Source: Piscinibacter aquaticus
GTDB taxonomy: Bacteria; Pseudomonadota; Gammaproteobacteria; Burkholderiales; Burkholderiaceae_C
Assembly (NCBI GenBank): GCA_007994965.1
Contig: VOPW01000001.1
Location: forward strand, 1,736,001-1,800,000
Direction: 5' to 3'
Length of the DNA: 64,000 bases
Part shown: positions 55,323 through 62,851 of the stretch, one piece after another
Layout of the letters: every line of letters starts with the position of its first letter
Numbering within the stretch: the stretch's first letter is position 1
Program-made: the position numbers and the translations under genes
Notes under the pieces: generated by a model
What the model was told of the DNA's origin: nothing
Seen by the model: the letters and a program-made list of their open reading frames with translations, nothing else
The model's database searches: none

Positions 55323-55574
55323 ATGTCCGACTGCCCCCGAGACTTGTTCGGTGACGTGCCCGTCACCTTTGAAGACGTAGACGCCTGGCTGATCGCAGTG
55401 CCGCGCATCGAACCCAGCAGCCCAAGAGCGGCGTGGTACGTGCGGCACTGGAACGTGGTCGAGAAGATCAAGGCAGCCAAGCTCCGGGGAGACTTCGAAA
55501 CGATCGTCAGGCGCGGCGCTGAGGCCGCGCCCTTCTGGTGGTCGCGCTTCCAATGGACCCGGCAGGCAGTGTAG
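55323..55574 (+). CDS. Small plus-strand protein at the element's left end, unknown
   Basis: An 83-residue protein (DLFGDVPVTFEDVDAWLIAVPRI; WYVRHWNVVEKIKAAKLRGDFETIV). It is Trp-rich and the only plus-strand gene seen in the element. The ATG follows a terminator T-run directly, with no visible ribosome-binding site, so a promoter inside or a later start is possible. Function unknown; an element-borne regulator or immunity protein is one guess from position. Confidence 0.6.
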   Translation: MSDCPRDLFGDVPVTFEDVDAWLIAVPRIEPSSPRAAWYVRHWNVVEKIKAAKLRGDFETIVRRGAEAAPFWWSRFQWTRQAV

Positions 55575-55588
55575 CCGCGCGAGACCGG

Positions 55589-55831
55589 CTAGAGCAGCTG
55601 GCGAACCTCGAGCAAGACCCAGCCAAACATCGCGGGCACGATCGTGGCCAGCGTGTCCCACACGTCGGGCGTGTGCCGGTCGGTGCGGTCAGCGTCCCAC
55701 ACCTCCTTGCCGATGGCGACCGGGCACACGGCCAGCGCGGCCTGGTCGTTGTTCATGCCGACGACGAGGAAGACGACGAACATCACCAGGCCGGCGACCC
55801 GGTGCATGCGCTTGTCGATTTGCAGCTTCAT
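55589..55831 (-). CDS. Small phage membrane protein
   Basis: An 80-residue protein with two probable membrane helices (VAGLVMFVVFLVVGM and LATIVPAMFGWVLLEV) separated by a charged loop. Last gene of the minus-strand operon. Could belong to the lysis cassette, since holin-like and coiled-coil genes precede it. An alternative GTG start lies nine bases upstream. Confidence 0.65.
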   Translation of the reverse strand: MKLQIDKRMHRVAGLVMFVVFLVVGMNNDQAALAVCPVAIGKEVWDADRTDRHTPDVWDTLATIVPAMFGWVLLEVRQLL

Positions 55832-55836
55832 GGCGA

Positions 55837-55901
55837 TCACTTGCGCTTGCGGAACTGGCCGTTCTTCTTCCGCGGGGAAGGCTCTTGCGCTTCTTCTTCA
55901 T
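55837..55901 (-). CDS. Very short basic peptide gene (uncertain)
   Basis: If one base is missing near 55877 the peptide reads KKKRKSLP then RKKNGQFRKRK, about 20 residues, very rich in Lys and Arg. PM2-type virions contain several tiny basic or membrane peptides, but this assignment rests only on spacing and charge. Confidence 0.35.
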
Positions 55902-56044
55902 GCCGGTTTCCTTTCGAGCTGGTCGAGTCGATGGGCATGCGACGCCTGCACGGCGCGCACTTCGGTGAGCTGGTGGCTGATCGTCCACAGCAGGCGGACA
56001 GTCGGCACCAGCAGGAGATTGAGCCAGGGGAGGATCTCGGTCAT
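55898..56044 (-). CDS. Small membrane-anchored coiled-coil protein
   Basis: 48 residues: one helix (ILPWLNLLLVPTVRLLWTI) followed by a short amphipathic helix (LTEVRAVQASHAHRLDQLERK). Overlaps the holin gene by ATGA. A spanin- or antiholin-like role in lysis is possible from position; unproven. Confidence 0.6.
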   Translation of the reverse strand: MTEILPWLNLLLVPTVRLLWTISHQLTEVRAVQASHAHRLDQLERKPA

Positions 56045-56471
56045 GCGACACCCGCCCGCTTGTCGTCGCTGCGCAGCTTGCCGAGACCAAGCAGGCCGGC
56101 CAGCAGCGCGAGCATGGTTGCCGTGTCCAGTGGCGGCACCGGAGGAATAGTCTTGCCAGTGACCACCAGCACGGCCCACGGGAGCAACGGCGCCACGATG
56201 AACTGCACGCCGAAACCGGCAACGCACACCCACCCGGCGCTGGTCGCCATCCTCCCTTGTACAGGCCTGGCGATTCAGCTTCGGACTTGTTGACGCCGAT
56301 CTGCGCCAGCGCGAGCTGCTGCTCTGCCTTCTCGGCGAAGGTGCCGTTGGCCAGCAGCTCGAACGCCTGAGCCTGCGCGGCCGCGCGCTGCGCCGGATCG
56401 GGCAGCACGGCGCCCAGCACCTTGCCGAGCAGCTCGCCGACGACGGCCACCAGGGGCGCTGCAGGCAGCAT
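56041..56471 (-). CDS. Three-helix holin (3TM phage/GTA holin family)
   Basis: About 143 residues with one frameshift near 56243. N-terminal part PLVAVVGELLGKVLGAVLPD and LALAQIGVNKSEAES, then YKGGWRPA-AGWVCVAGFGVQFIVAPLLPW after repair, VLVVTGKTIPPVPPLDTATMLALLAGLLGLG. The WRPxxGWVC signature with two to three helices matches holins of the 3TM gene-transfer-agent type. It should form the lesion that releases the lysozyme. Confidence 0.75.
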
Positions 56472-56581
56472 CAGCGCACCTTGGGGGCAATGCCGCCGAT
56501 CTTGCGCAGCGGCGAGGCGATGTAGGCGGAGCGGCGCGCGAGCGCGCGGCGGCTGAGCGTGTGGGCAATGATGCGGTTCAT
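56471..56581 (-). CDS. Small basic phage peptide
   Basis: 36 residues, MNRIIAHTLSRRALARRSAY then IASPLRKIGGIAPKVR. Preceded by GGAG and overlapping the holin start (TGATG). Strongly basic; function unknown. Confidence 0.6.
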   Translation of the reverse strand: MNRIIAHTLSRRALARRSAYIASPLRKIGGIAPKVR

Positions 56582-56582
56582 G

Positions 56583-56995
56583 AGGTTCTCCGTTCACGGT
56601 GCCGATGGGAACGCCCATCGGGTCGTAGTACGTGGTGCGCTCCGGCTCCGGTGCCGGGTAGCGCTTGAGCAGGCGGTCGAGCTCGTCATAGCTCGAGCTG
56701 GGCGGGCTTGGCGCGTCGGCGCCGACCGGGTAGCTCAGGAAGGTGCCGGCCGGGCACGCAAAGCTCGCATCCCAGGTGCGCCCTTCCCGCCTGGCGCGCT
56801 CGCACTCGGTCTCGTTCGTCGCAGGGATGCCGATGGCCTGGCCGATGCCCACCACGGCGCCGGATGCAGCGTCAGCCGCCGCACCGACCACAGCCGCAGT
56901 CGCACCGGCCACGCCTTTTTTGCGACGAACACCCCCACCGCCACCACGGCCAGGCCGGCGGCGATCACAGTGGCGGTCTGAAGGTCGATCTTCAT
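56583..56995 (-). CDS. Phage protein with membrane helices and WDASFACPAG motif (3' end unclear)
   Basis: About 137 residues with a frameshift near 56918 in a run of A. Hydrophobic N-terminus (ATVIAAGLAVVAVGVFVA), a Gly/Ala-rich segment (GAAADAASGAVVGIGQAIGIP) and a Cys pair region ETECERARREGRTWDASFAC PAG. I recall proteins with this GIGxxIGIP...WxASFxCPA pattern in betaproteobacterial prophages, always uncharacterised. The frame remains open past the next start, so the real stop near 56580 is probably obscured by an error. Confidence 0.6.
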
Positions 56996-57000
56996 GCCGG

Positions 57001-57213
57001 CTAGATCCAGAAGTCGCCCGCGCCGGCCAGCTCGCGGCCCAGCTGCTGGCGGTAGTTCGCCTGCGCCTGCGGGTTCCAGACGGTGGCACCGTCGCCACGG
57101 CCCAGCATCGGCCCGCTGGCCAGCGCGGCGGCGGCGCGCGAGGCCTTCGGCCACAGCACCAGCGTGAGGGCGACTGCACCGGCAGCCGCGAGGATCAGGG
57201 TATCGGTCTTCAT
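57001..57213 (-). CDS. Single-pass phage membrane protein
   Basis: 70 residues with an N-terminal helix (LILAAAGAVALTLVLWP) and a polar tail (WNPQAQANYRQQLGRELAGAGDFWI). Overlaps the lysozyme stop by ATGA. A virion inner-membrane protein or lysis accessory is plausible; unknown. Confidence 0.65.
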   Translation of the reverse strand: MKTDTLILAAAGAVALTLVLWPKASRAAAALASGPMLGRGDGATVWNPQAQANYRQQLGRELAGAGDFWI

Positions 57214-57845
57214 GCGTAGACGCCTTCCCGGTACATGGCCAGCTCGGAGGCTCGCCGGTTTCGGAGGCCGCGCTCCAGGTTCGTGCCGGCACGGATGTAG
57301 CGCATGGCCTGCGCTTCCGGGTCTTCGCCGCGGTTCACTGCGTCGGCGATGTTGCGGAAGCTCTTGGGCGAGAGGTTGTAGGCCATGCTCACCAGGGCAT
57401 CGAACTGGTTCTGGGTGAGCGGCACCGTGACGTAGGCCTTGACCCAGCGCTCTCCCCCTCTCGGCCACGTCCTGCGCGAACCACGCTTCCGCGGTGGCCA
57501 GTCGATCCGCTCCGGCGGCACCTCGCCACCGTCGCGGTAGTAGCGGCCATAGCCGATCGTCCAGCCGCCATCGCCGAGCCGGTAGCGCGTGAGGCTGAGG
57601 GACTCGCGCTGCTTCAGGTGCGCCGGGCCGGCGGCGCTGGTCTGCATGTCGCTGGCCGGCGTGCCGAGCAGCTGGTTGATCGTCGCGTTGCCGATGGCCA
57701 TGGCGTTGTCCGTCCAGTCGGGTTGAGCGTAGAAGTCGGCCTGGTCGAGTTCGTCAGCGTTGCCGGTTTCGTTGCGGGTCGCTCGCCAGTACCACGCGGC
57801 GGCGATCACCACCAGGCCGGCGGCGATGGGCGCAGCGCGCGTCAT
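57210..57845 (-). CDS. GH24 phage lysozyme with N-terminal membrane anchor
   Basis: About 211 residues. N-terminal helix (AAPIAAGLVVIAAAWYW) may be a signal-anchor. Lysozyme core: LKQRESLSLTRYRLGDGGWTIGYGRY with the Glu, Asp and Thr of the T4-type catalytic triad, and VPLTQNQFDALVSMAYNLSPKSF. Between about 57470 and 57510 the frame is locally wrong: TAEAWFAQDVAERG is encoded in another frame, so two compensating errors are likely. Role: peptidoglycan cutting for release or, as in PM2 and PRD1, for entry. Confidence 0.85.
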   Translation of the reverse strand: MTRAAPIAAGLVVIAAAWYWRATRNETGNADELDQADFYAQPDWTDNAMAIGNATINQLLGTPASDMQTSAAGPAHLKQRESLSLTRYRLGDGGWTIGYGRYYRDGGEVPPERIDWPPRKRGSRRTWPRGGERWVKAYVTVPLTQNQFDALVSMAYNLSPKSFRNIADAVNRGEDPEAQAMRYIRAGTNLERGLRNRRASELAMYREGVYA

Positions 57846-58501
57846 GCAACCTCGAAGGACAGTGACGCCCCGCCGCCTGTAGAGGCGGCGGACACCACCT
57901 CATAGAGGATGTACACGCCCCAACCAGTGGGGAGGCGCTTCTTCAGGTCGCCCATCTGGAAGGAGGCGGACTGGCCATTGGTGGCGTACAGATCGCTCAG
58001 GATCAGTTGGCTTGCGACGCCCGAAAAGTTCAGCGGGGCCGCAGGCGACGCGACGACACGCGCGGCGAATTGGCCTCCAGCGCCGGCCGCGATGTTGAGC
58101 GAGGTTTGCCGCAGCGTCAGCGTCAAGCCGGCCGCAGCTGCGCGCAGCGCGGCCACACCGGAGCCAATGGCGCCAGGGATGCCGGCCGATGCGGTTTGGC
58201 AGCTCGCTTGAACCTCATCGATCACGCGCACGTTGCCGGCGACTCGCGCGCTTTGCACTGGGCCAACGCCGATGCGAACCGCACCAGTCACGGTGCCAGT
58301 GATCGGCGTGATTTCCCATCGGCTGGCCGTAATCGGCAGCTTGATCGAGTCGCCCGGAGAGAACAGCCCCAGATCGTTGCCGTCAGCTCGCACTCGGATC
58401 GTGTCATCGGCTCCACCGGAAACGCTCGACTCGTAGCGGAAGAAGTCGGCCTTCGCGTCGATCTGTCGCCCGCCAGCGGGAAAGGGGTAGGTTTGCAGCA
58501 T
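57842..58501 (-). CDS. Beta-rich predicted virion protein
   Basis: 219 residues, no signal or membrane helix. Dominated by alternating hydrophobic beta segments (DTIRVRADGNDLGLFSPGDSIKLP, RWEITPITGTVTGAVRIGVG, LTLTLRQTSLNIAAGAGGQFAARVV) with Gly/Ser turns. Lies between the capsid genes and lysozyme. A vertex, spike or minor jelly-roll capsid protein is my guess; I recognise no family. Confidence 0.6.
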   Translation of the reverse strand: MLQTYPFPAGGRQIDAKADFFRYESSVSGGADDTIRVRADGNDLGLFSPGDSIKLPITASRWEITPITGTVTGAVRIGVGPVQSARVAGNVRVIDEVQASCQTASAGIPGAIGSGVAALRAAAAGLTLTLRQTSLNIAAGAGGQFAARVVASPAAPLNFSGVASQLILSDLYATNGQSASFQMGDLKKRLPTGWGVYILYEVVSAASTGGGASLSFEVA

Positions 58502-58507
58502 GGCCGA

Positions 58508-59159
58508 TCAGCGCCTGATGAAGCCGAAAGCGGCAACGACGCCCACGAGGGCCACCGCCGCCACGCCGGCATAAAGGAGGGTCTTGTTTCCCGAGCTGGT
58601 GTCGCTGGCGCTCGCATACGCTGCGTTCGCGGTGCTCGCAACCTGCTTGGCCTGGTCGCCGGCCCGGCCGATCACATCGCGCGCCGGCTCACCACCGGCC
58701 GAAGGTGTCACGCGTGAAGCCGATCGCCTCGCCCGAGCTGGCGAAGGCCTGCGCGGCGCTCGATCGCGCCAGGTCAAAGGACTTGCTTGCAGCCAGCTCG
58801 TTGAAGCCGGCGGCGTCCTGCTGCGCGCGCATGGCGAACGTCATCGCGCTGTTGCCGGCGGCGTCGGCGCGCGTGGCAATCTCGCGTGCGGCATCGGTCT
58901 GGGCCAGGCCGATCCGGCTCAAGCCATCGGCCACGCTGCGCACCACATCGAAGGCACCGCCATCGGTCACAACGGTCGTTGACTGGTTGCGCGAGTCGGT
59001 GAACTGCTGGTAGCTGAGCGAGTTATCAACGGTGCCGGAGCCGATCACGCCCCCGCCGGCATCGTTCACCTGGCGCTGGTCGTAATTGTTGGTCGTGCTC
59101 TGCGTGCTCGTGCTCGAGCTTTTGCTGGAGCCACCGAAGATGGCACTCAAGAGGCCCAT
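58508..59159 (-). CDS. Phage protein with C-terminal membrane anchor (frameshifted)
   Basis: About 215 residues when a frameshift near 58698 is repaired. Ser/Thr/Asn-rich N-terminus (SSKSSSTSTQSTTNNYDQRQ), a long amphipathic Ala-rich region (GLAQTDAAREIATRADAAGNSAMTFAMRAQQ) and a C-terminal helix (LLYAGVAAVALVGVVAAFGFI) ending IRR. Tail-anchored proteins that tie capsid to the inner membrane occur in PM2-like virions; assignment is by shape and position. Confidence 0.6.
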
Positions 59160-59160
59160 T

Positions 59161-59492
59161 TCACAACCTGCCTTTCAGGACCACGGCGGCAGCCGGGCCG
59201 ACCATGACGAGAGCGAAGACCCAGCTCGCGCCGGCCTGCGACACACCGCCAGGCGAAGCCGTGAGGCTCGAAGGGCCGAAGGGATCGCCGCTGCGCGTCT
59301 GCGTGGCGCCTTGCGCCTCGCCGCGCCCGGTGGCCACCGTCCAGCCGGAGCCGTCGAGAAAGCCCCGGCTGTCGAACTGCACCGGCCAGACAGCACAGGC
59401 GAGTTGTCGGGCGCGAACAGGCCTTTTCCGGCTTCGCTGAGGAACGATTGCCCGCCCTTCGTGTTGGCGAGCGCCAGGGCCACATCGATCAT
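59161..59492 (-). CDS. Small phage protein with C-terminal membrane helix (frameshifted)
   Basis: About 110 residues after restoring one base at 59382-59385 (CCGG for CCTGG). N-terminus IDVALALANTKGGQSFLSEA, a Gly/Ser-rich middle (FLDGSGWTVATGRGEAQG), and a helix WVFALVMVGPAAAVVL. Tightly spaced between neighbours (1-3 bases). Minor virion protein is likely; unknown. Confidence 0.6.
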
Positions 59493-59495
59493 TGA

Positions 59496-59855
59496 TCAGC
59501 CCCGCTTGAGCGCGAAAGCGGCAACGGTCAGCAGCGCGATGCCGCCGATGATGAGCGGCAGCATGTTGCCCATGCCGCCACCGATGCCGCCAGGCACACC
59601 GTACTGCGGTGTCACAAAGGCGTGGTCGTTCACCGGGCGCTGGTTCGTGATGCGCTGCACCTGGGCCTGCGCGCCGGCCAGCTGCGTTTGAAGCTCGATG
59701 TCCATGCGCCGCGTCAGGTACGTCTGGCCAAGGCTCAGTGCGTTCTGGAATGCGCCGCTCAGGTAGTCGGTGAACCCCGGCTTCTCCACGATGGGCTGGG
59801 CCTCGCCATCGGCGGCCATGGCTCGGATGCGGTCTGCGATGTCGGTTTCGTCCAT
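59496..59855 (-). CDS. Phage minor protein with tail-anchor helix
   Basis: 119 residues: acidic N-terminus (DETDIADRIRAMAADGEAQ), a helical region (FQNALSLGQTYLTRRMDIELQ), Gly-rich linker (GVPGGIGGGMGNM) and C-terminal helix LPLIIGGIALLTVAAFAL plus KRG. First gene after the capsid gene, separated from it by a strong hairpin. Probably a membrane-linked virion component. Confidence 0.65.
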   Translation of the reverse strand: MDETDIADRIRAMAADGEAQPIVEKPGFTDYLSGAFQNALSLGQTYLTRRMDIELQTQLAGAQAQVQRITNQRPVNDHAFVTPQYGVPGGIGGGMGNMLPLIIGGIALLTVAAFALKRG

Positions 59856-59873
59856 GGTCGGCTCGTGTTTGGT

Positions 59874-59900
59874 GCCGGCCCTCTTGTCAGGCGGGCCGGC
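59874..59900 (-). other. Stem-loop between capsid and minor-protein genes
   Basis: GCCGGCCC and GGGCCGGC form a perfect 8-base stem around an 11-base loop, 43 bases after the capsid gene stop. No T-run follows on the minus strand, so it may stabilise the capsid mRNA 3' end or attenuate downstream transcription. Confidence 0.5.
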
Positions 59901-59943
59901 TGGCTGGCCAGGCGCGCGGATGGTGCGCGCCCGGTCTTCACCG

Positions 59944-60804
59944 TCACAGGTTGCGCGGCAGGTCCAGGCACTCCACGATCGCCTTGACCGTGTCGGCCGC
60001 GGTGAACGAGAGATTGAACTCCAGCGCTCGAGCGTCGCGCGTGTCGAGGGCCGAGCTCTGCACGTTGTCGTGGATGAAGTCCAACGAGTACCAGCGCGAC
60101 TGCGGCGCCTTGCGCTGCTCGCCGACGATGAAGCGATTCTGGATATCGCGGATCCGCGACCAGATCACGGTGCCGTTCTTCTTGGCCTCCACGCGCGCCG
60201 GGTTGCCATCGGTGTTGGCGGCCCAGTCGGTGCCGGCGTAGGCAAAGTGGATGCGCTTGATCAGGGCGCCCTTGAAGTCGGGCATCCAGGTGACGTTCGT
60301 CCCGCCCGAAGTCGGGATGTTGTACGTCAGAACCTTGTTGATCAGCTGGCCATCCACCGTGGGCTTCGCCGGGTCGAACTGAAGCGCGGTGAAGCCACCC
60401 AGCGCATACAGCGTCAGCGGGTTGGCGCCGGCGTAGTTGTTCACCACCTCCACGAAAACATCCTCGTTGCCGAGGGCCGGGAGGTCGATCGCGCCGATTT
60501 CCTTGGCGAGCACCGAGAGGCCGTCGCGCTCGGTCAGGTCGATGACCACGTGGTCCGCCGGCTGCGTGATGCCGCGATACGCGTTCAGGCGCTGGAGTTC
60601 CGTCCCGCTGATCGGGCCGAAGACGACGCGGGCGCCGATCTTCACCACGATTTCGGAGATGGTGGCGATCGTGATGCCGTTGGCCGTCGCCTGCGGGAAG
60701 CACAGCACGATGCGGCCGAGCGTCATGGCCCAGCGCTGCACCTGCGTGGTACTGCGCTGGCCGTTGGCCACCGGATTGAACGGCGGCAGGTCGAGGTAGA
60801 TCAT
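59944..60804 (-). CDS. Predicted major capsid protein, double-jelly-roll (PM2 P2-like)
   Basis: A 286-residue uninterrupted soluble protein, close to the 269 residues of PM2 P2. It begins MIYLDLPPFNPVANGQRSTT with an extended N-terminal arm, then alternates beta segments through two similar halves: RIVLCFPQATANGITIATISEIVVKIGARVV near 50 and DVFVEVVNNYAGANPLTLYALGG in the middle, then IKRIHFAYAGTDW, TVIWSRIRDIQNRF and ALEFNLSFTAADTVKAIVECLD. The IxxIxVKIGxRVVxGPISGTEL pattern recalls proteins annotated as viral coat protein P2. Fold assignment is inference without structure prediction. Confidence 0.62.
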   Translation of the reverse strand: MIYLDLPPFNPVANGQRSTTQVQRWAMTLGRIVLCFPQATANGITIATISEIVVKIGARVVFGPISGTELQRLNAYRGITQPADHVVIDLTERDGLSVLAKEIGAIDLPALGNEDVFVEVVNNYAGANPLTLYALGGFTALQFDPAKPTVDGQLINKVLTYNIPTSGGTNVTWMPDFKGALIKRIHFAYAGTDWAANTDGNPARVEAKKNGTVIWSRIRDIQNRFIVGEQRKAPQSRWYSLDFIHDNVQSSALDTRDARALEFNLSFTAADTVKAIVECLDLPRNL

Positions 60805-60816
60805 GCGGGCCTCCGA

Positions 60817-60930
60817 TCAGCGCGGCAGGTAGCCGCCGACGACGGGCACGGCGAAGAGGTGGCGCTGCACCGCGGCGACCACTGCGAAGGTGGCCAGGGC
60901 GACGCCGGCCGTGACGAGGTACTTGTTCAC
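60817..60930 (-). CDS. Tiny phage membrane protein
   Basis: 37 residues, GTG start after GGAGCTTTCCGA. One membrane helix (LVTAGVALATFAVVAAV) and tail FAVPVVGGYLPR. Too short for most gene finders. Directly upstream of the capsid gene; membrane proteins of this size are typical of PM2-like virions. Confidence 0.65.
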   Translation of the reverse strand: MNKYLVTAGVALATFAVVAAVQRHLFAVPVVGGYLPR

Positions 60931-60943
60931 TCGGAAAGCTCCA

Positions 60944-61093
60944 TCAGTTGGGGTTGAGCGAGCTCTCGCGCACCAGGCGTTGCCACGCGGGAACCTTGCT
61001 GATCAGCCAGGCGGCCAGCAGGGTTGCCGCGAGGACCGTGACTGCTTCACGAGACACCTGCGGCAGCGAGGGGAGGTAGCGTTTCAAGCTCAC
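60944..61093 (-). CDS. Tiny phage membrane protein
   Basis: 49 residues, GTG start. SLKRYLPSLPQVSREAVTVL then helix VLAATLLAAWLISKVP and polar tail WQRLVRESSLNPN. Lies between the ATPase and the next small membrane gene. Confidence 0.6.
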   Translation of the reverse strand: MSLKRYLPSLPQVSREAVTVLAATLLAAWLISKVPAWQRLVRESSLNPN

Positions 61094-61174
61094 GGCCCGC
61101 ACTCTAGGCAGGCCTGGCCAACTGGTCTAGACCGGCTCGCGTCCATGGACGCCCATGGGGAAACCGGCAAATCT

Positions 61175-61831
61175 CTATGGACGTTCGCGCCTGGCGCGCG
61201 GCTTCGTCGCCACACCGGGTATTGACACCCGCCCTTGGGTGCGTTCCTTGGTGGCCTTGACGTACTCGATCCATTCGCCCTGCTGGAGCGCGTCGATATC
61301 CTCGGGCCGGCAGCCCATGTGCGCCGCGGCGGCCTGGCGGTGGCGCGGCTCGCCGAGGTAGCCCACGTGCATGTGAGTGGCGTTGCCCAGCGAGGCCTTG
61401 TCGATGAAGGCGGGCGACTGGCTGCACCAGTACAGCACCAGCCCCTGGTGGTGCCGGCCTCGAGTGTTGAGCTTGCGCCAGGCCGGCGGCGCGAAGCTCG
61501 GCGAAGTCACATCGGCCAGCTCTTCCACCACGATGGTGGAGCCGGCCGCGTGGTAGACGATCGTGCACCAGGCCTCGAACTCACGGCGCAGGTCTGCATC
61601 CTTGCGAGCGCGCGGCACATAGCGCACAGCGAAGGCCGGCGCGGCGATCGCGCGCACCAGCTCGGCGAGCGAACCGACTGCACGCGCGGCACGGTCGTAT
61701 TCGTCGTTCGTGTCCCAGATGACCGGGCGGCTCGGCCTCGGTCGCGGCCAGCGGGCTTTGAGCCAGACGCCCTTGCCCATCTCGGAAGCGGCAAGGATGG
61801 CCCACGATTCGCCCTTGCGATCGGCTGCCAC
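61175..61831 (-). CDS. FtsK/HerA-type packaging ATPase (PM2 P9-like)
   Basis: 218 residues, GTG start (the only start after an in-frame stop). A shortened P-loop ILAASEMGKGVWLK (about 12-25) with GK, a Walker B strand STIVVEEL (about 98-105) and a later strand with polar end LVLYWCSQSPAFIDK (about 132-145) matching the sensor region of the A32/FtsK-HerA packaging ATPases. Length agrees with tailless-phage ATPases and excludes tailed-phage terminases. Automatic annotation might call it Zot-like, from the related filamentous-phage protein. It pumps genome DNA into the capsid, if the reading is right. Confidence 0.66.
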   Translation of the reverse strand: MAADRKGESWAILAASEMGKGVWLKARWPRPRPSRPVIWDTNDEYDRAARAVGSLAELVRAIAAPAFAVRYVPRARKDADLRREFEAWCTIVYHAAGSTIVVEELADVTSPSFAPPAWRKLNTRGRHHQGLVLYWCSQSPAFIDKASLGNATHMHVGYLGEPRHRQAAAAHMGCRPEDIDALQQGEWIEYVKATKERTQGRVSIPGVATKPRARRERP

Positions 61832-61858
61832 TACGGCGCAGCGGTTGCCGGTTTCGCG

Positions 61859-62285
61859 TCAGCTGCGGCGCCCTGCCCTTCGGCGGCGGCGCGCGGCCTG
61901 CTCGCGCTGCCAGGCGATCCAGGCGCGCGTCTCCATCACGGCGCCGAAGGTCGGCACGGCCACGGCCATGACCAGTGCACTTCCGGGCCGCCCAGCTTGT
62001 TGTGCCAGTCCCAGCCGTACTTCTCCGCGCACTCCATGTACGCCTCCGCGATATCGCGGCAGGCGTCACCGTCGAAGTACTTCGGGATCGGCGGCAGCAT
62101 CTTGCCGGCGGCACGCGCGGCCAGGCTGAGCATGGCGGCCAGCTCTTCGGCCTTGTCGGGCTCCGGCTCGGGCTCCTGGCCAGGGATCACGGTCGCGGCG
62201 GCGGGTCGGCATCGGCTGCAGCCGCGATCGCGGCGACGCTGGCCAGCTCGCCGGGCAGCTGCTCGGCGTCGGGTTTGGTCTTCAT
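61859..62285 (-). CDS. Phage membrane protein upstream of the ATPase (frameshifted)
   Basis: About 142 residues with frameshifts near 62205 and 61982. Acidic N-terminal half (PGQEPEPEPDKAEELAAML), a conserved-looking centre KMLPPIPKYFDGDACRDIAEA and CAEKYGWDWHN, then after repair a membrane helix ALVMAVAVPTFGAVM and basic tail AAR RRRRAGRRS. Immediately upstream of the ATPase gene, so a packaging-vertex membrane protein is a fair guess. Confidence 0.6.
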
Positions 62286-62288
62286 GGG

Positions 62289-62607
62289 TCAGTCCAGCAG
62301 GGTTGATGCCCAGGTGCGGCGCCCGGCCGGCGGTGCCGGCGGCGCGGCCCCCTGCACCACAGGCGGTGCAGGGGGCGACGGGCGCGGGCGGGTTATCCGT
62401 TGCCGGTTTCGGCGCGGGCGCCGGTTCGGGCTCGCCCACCGGCCGCATGCCGGCCTTGATCAGCTGCGCTTGCGCCCCGTTCTTCGCGTGCGTCATCAGG
62501 CCGCACTCCGGGCAATGCCGATAGGGCAGCTTGCCCGGCGTCTGCTTGATGTGCGCGTGTTCGAAGCCGCAGTCAGGGCAGGCCTTGCGGCCGATGATGC
62601 TCGCCAT
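62289..62607 (-). CDS. Zinc-ribbon protein
   Basis: About 105 residues with a C run one base long near 62373; repaired it ends AGRRTWASTLLD. Two CxxC pairs, CPDC and CPEC, in ACPDCGFEHAHIK and YRHCPECGLMTH form a rubredoxin-like zinc ribbon; a Pro/Ala-rich tail follows. Small zinc-ribbon genes accompany replication or transcription modules of phages. Overlaps the preceding gene by ATGA. Confidence 0.65.
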
Positions 62608-62825
62608 CAGACGCCGGCAGCTTCGCAGAGCGCTTCAACACGCTCGGTCAGGTGCGCCAGGGCGGCATCCACCGGCTGCACCACCGGCGGCTCTTCGGCC
62701 TGGTCGTGCGCCTGCTGGAGCAGCACGCCGAGCTGCTGTGCCGTCTGCTGGCCGTCCGGGGTGATCCGCTGGCCGGCGTTCAGTTCAGCCAGCAGGGCGA
62801 GGGCTTGCGCGAGGCGTTCTTTCAT
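62607..62825 (-). CDS. Small helical phage protein
   Basis: 72 residues, ATG after GGAG. Predicted coiled coil: MKERLAQALALLAELNAGQR and HLTERVEALCEAAGV, with a Gln-rich middle. No family recognised; early-region regulator or accessory replication protein by position. Confidence 0.6.
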   Translation of the reverse strand: MKERLAQALALLAELNAGQRITPDGQQTAQQLGVLLQQAHDQAEEPPVVQPVDAALAHLTERVEALCEAAGV

Positions 62826-62851
62826 GGGTGGCTCCATAGGGAATGGCAGGG

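Noticed and set aside
61175..61831. Zonula occludens toxin of a filamentous phage
   Set aside because: Zot-like and PM2-like ATPases share a fold, but no filamentous coat, pIII or RstA-like gene is present, while a capsid-sized beta-rich protein, lysozyme and holin are.
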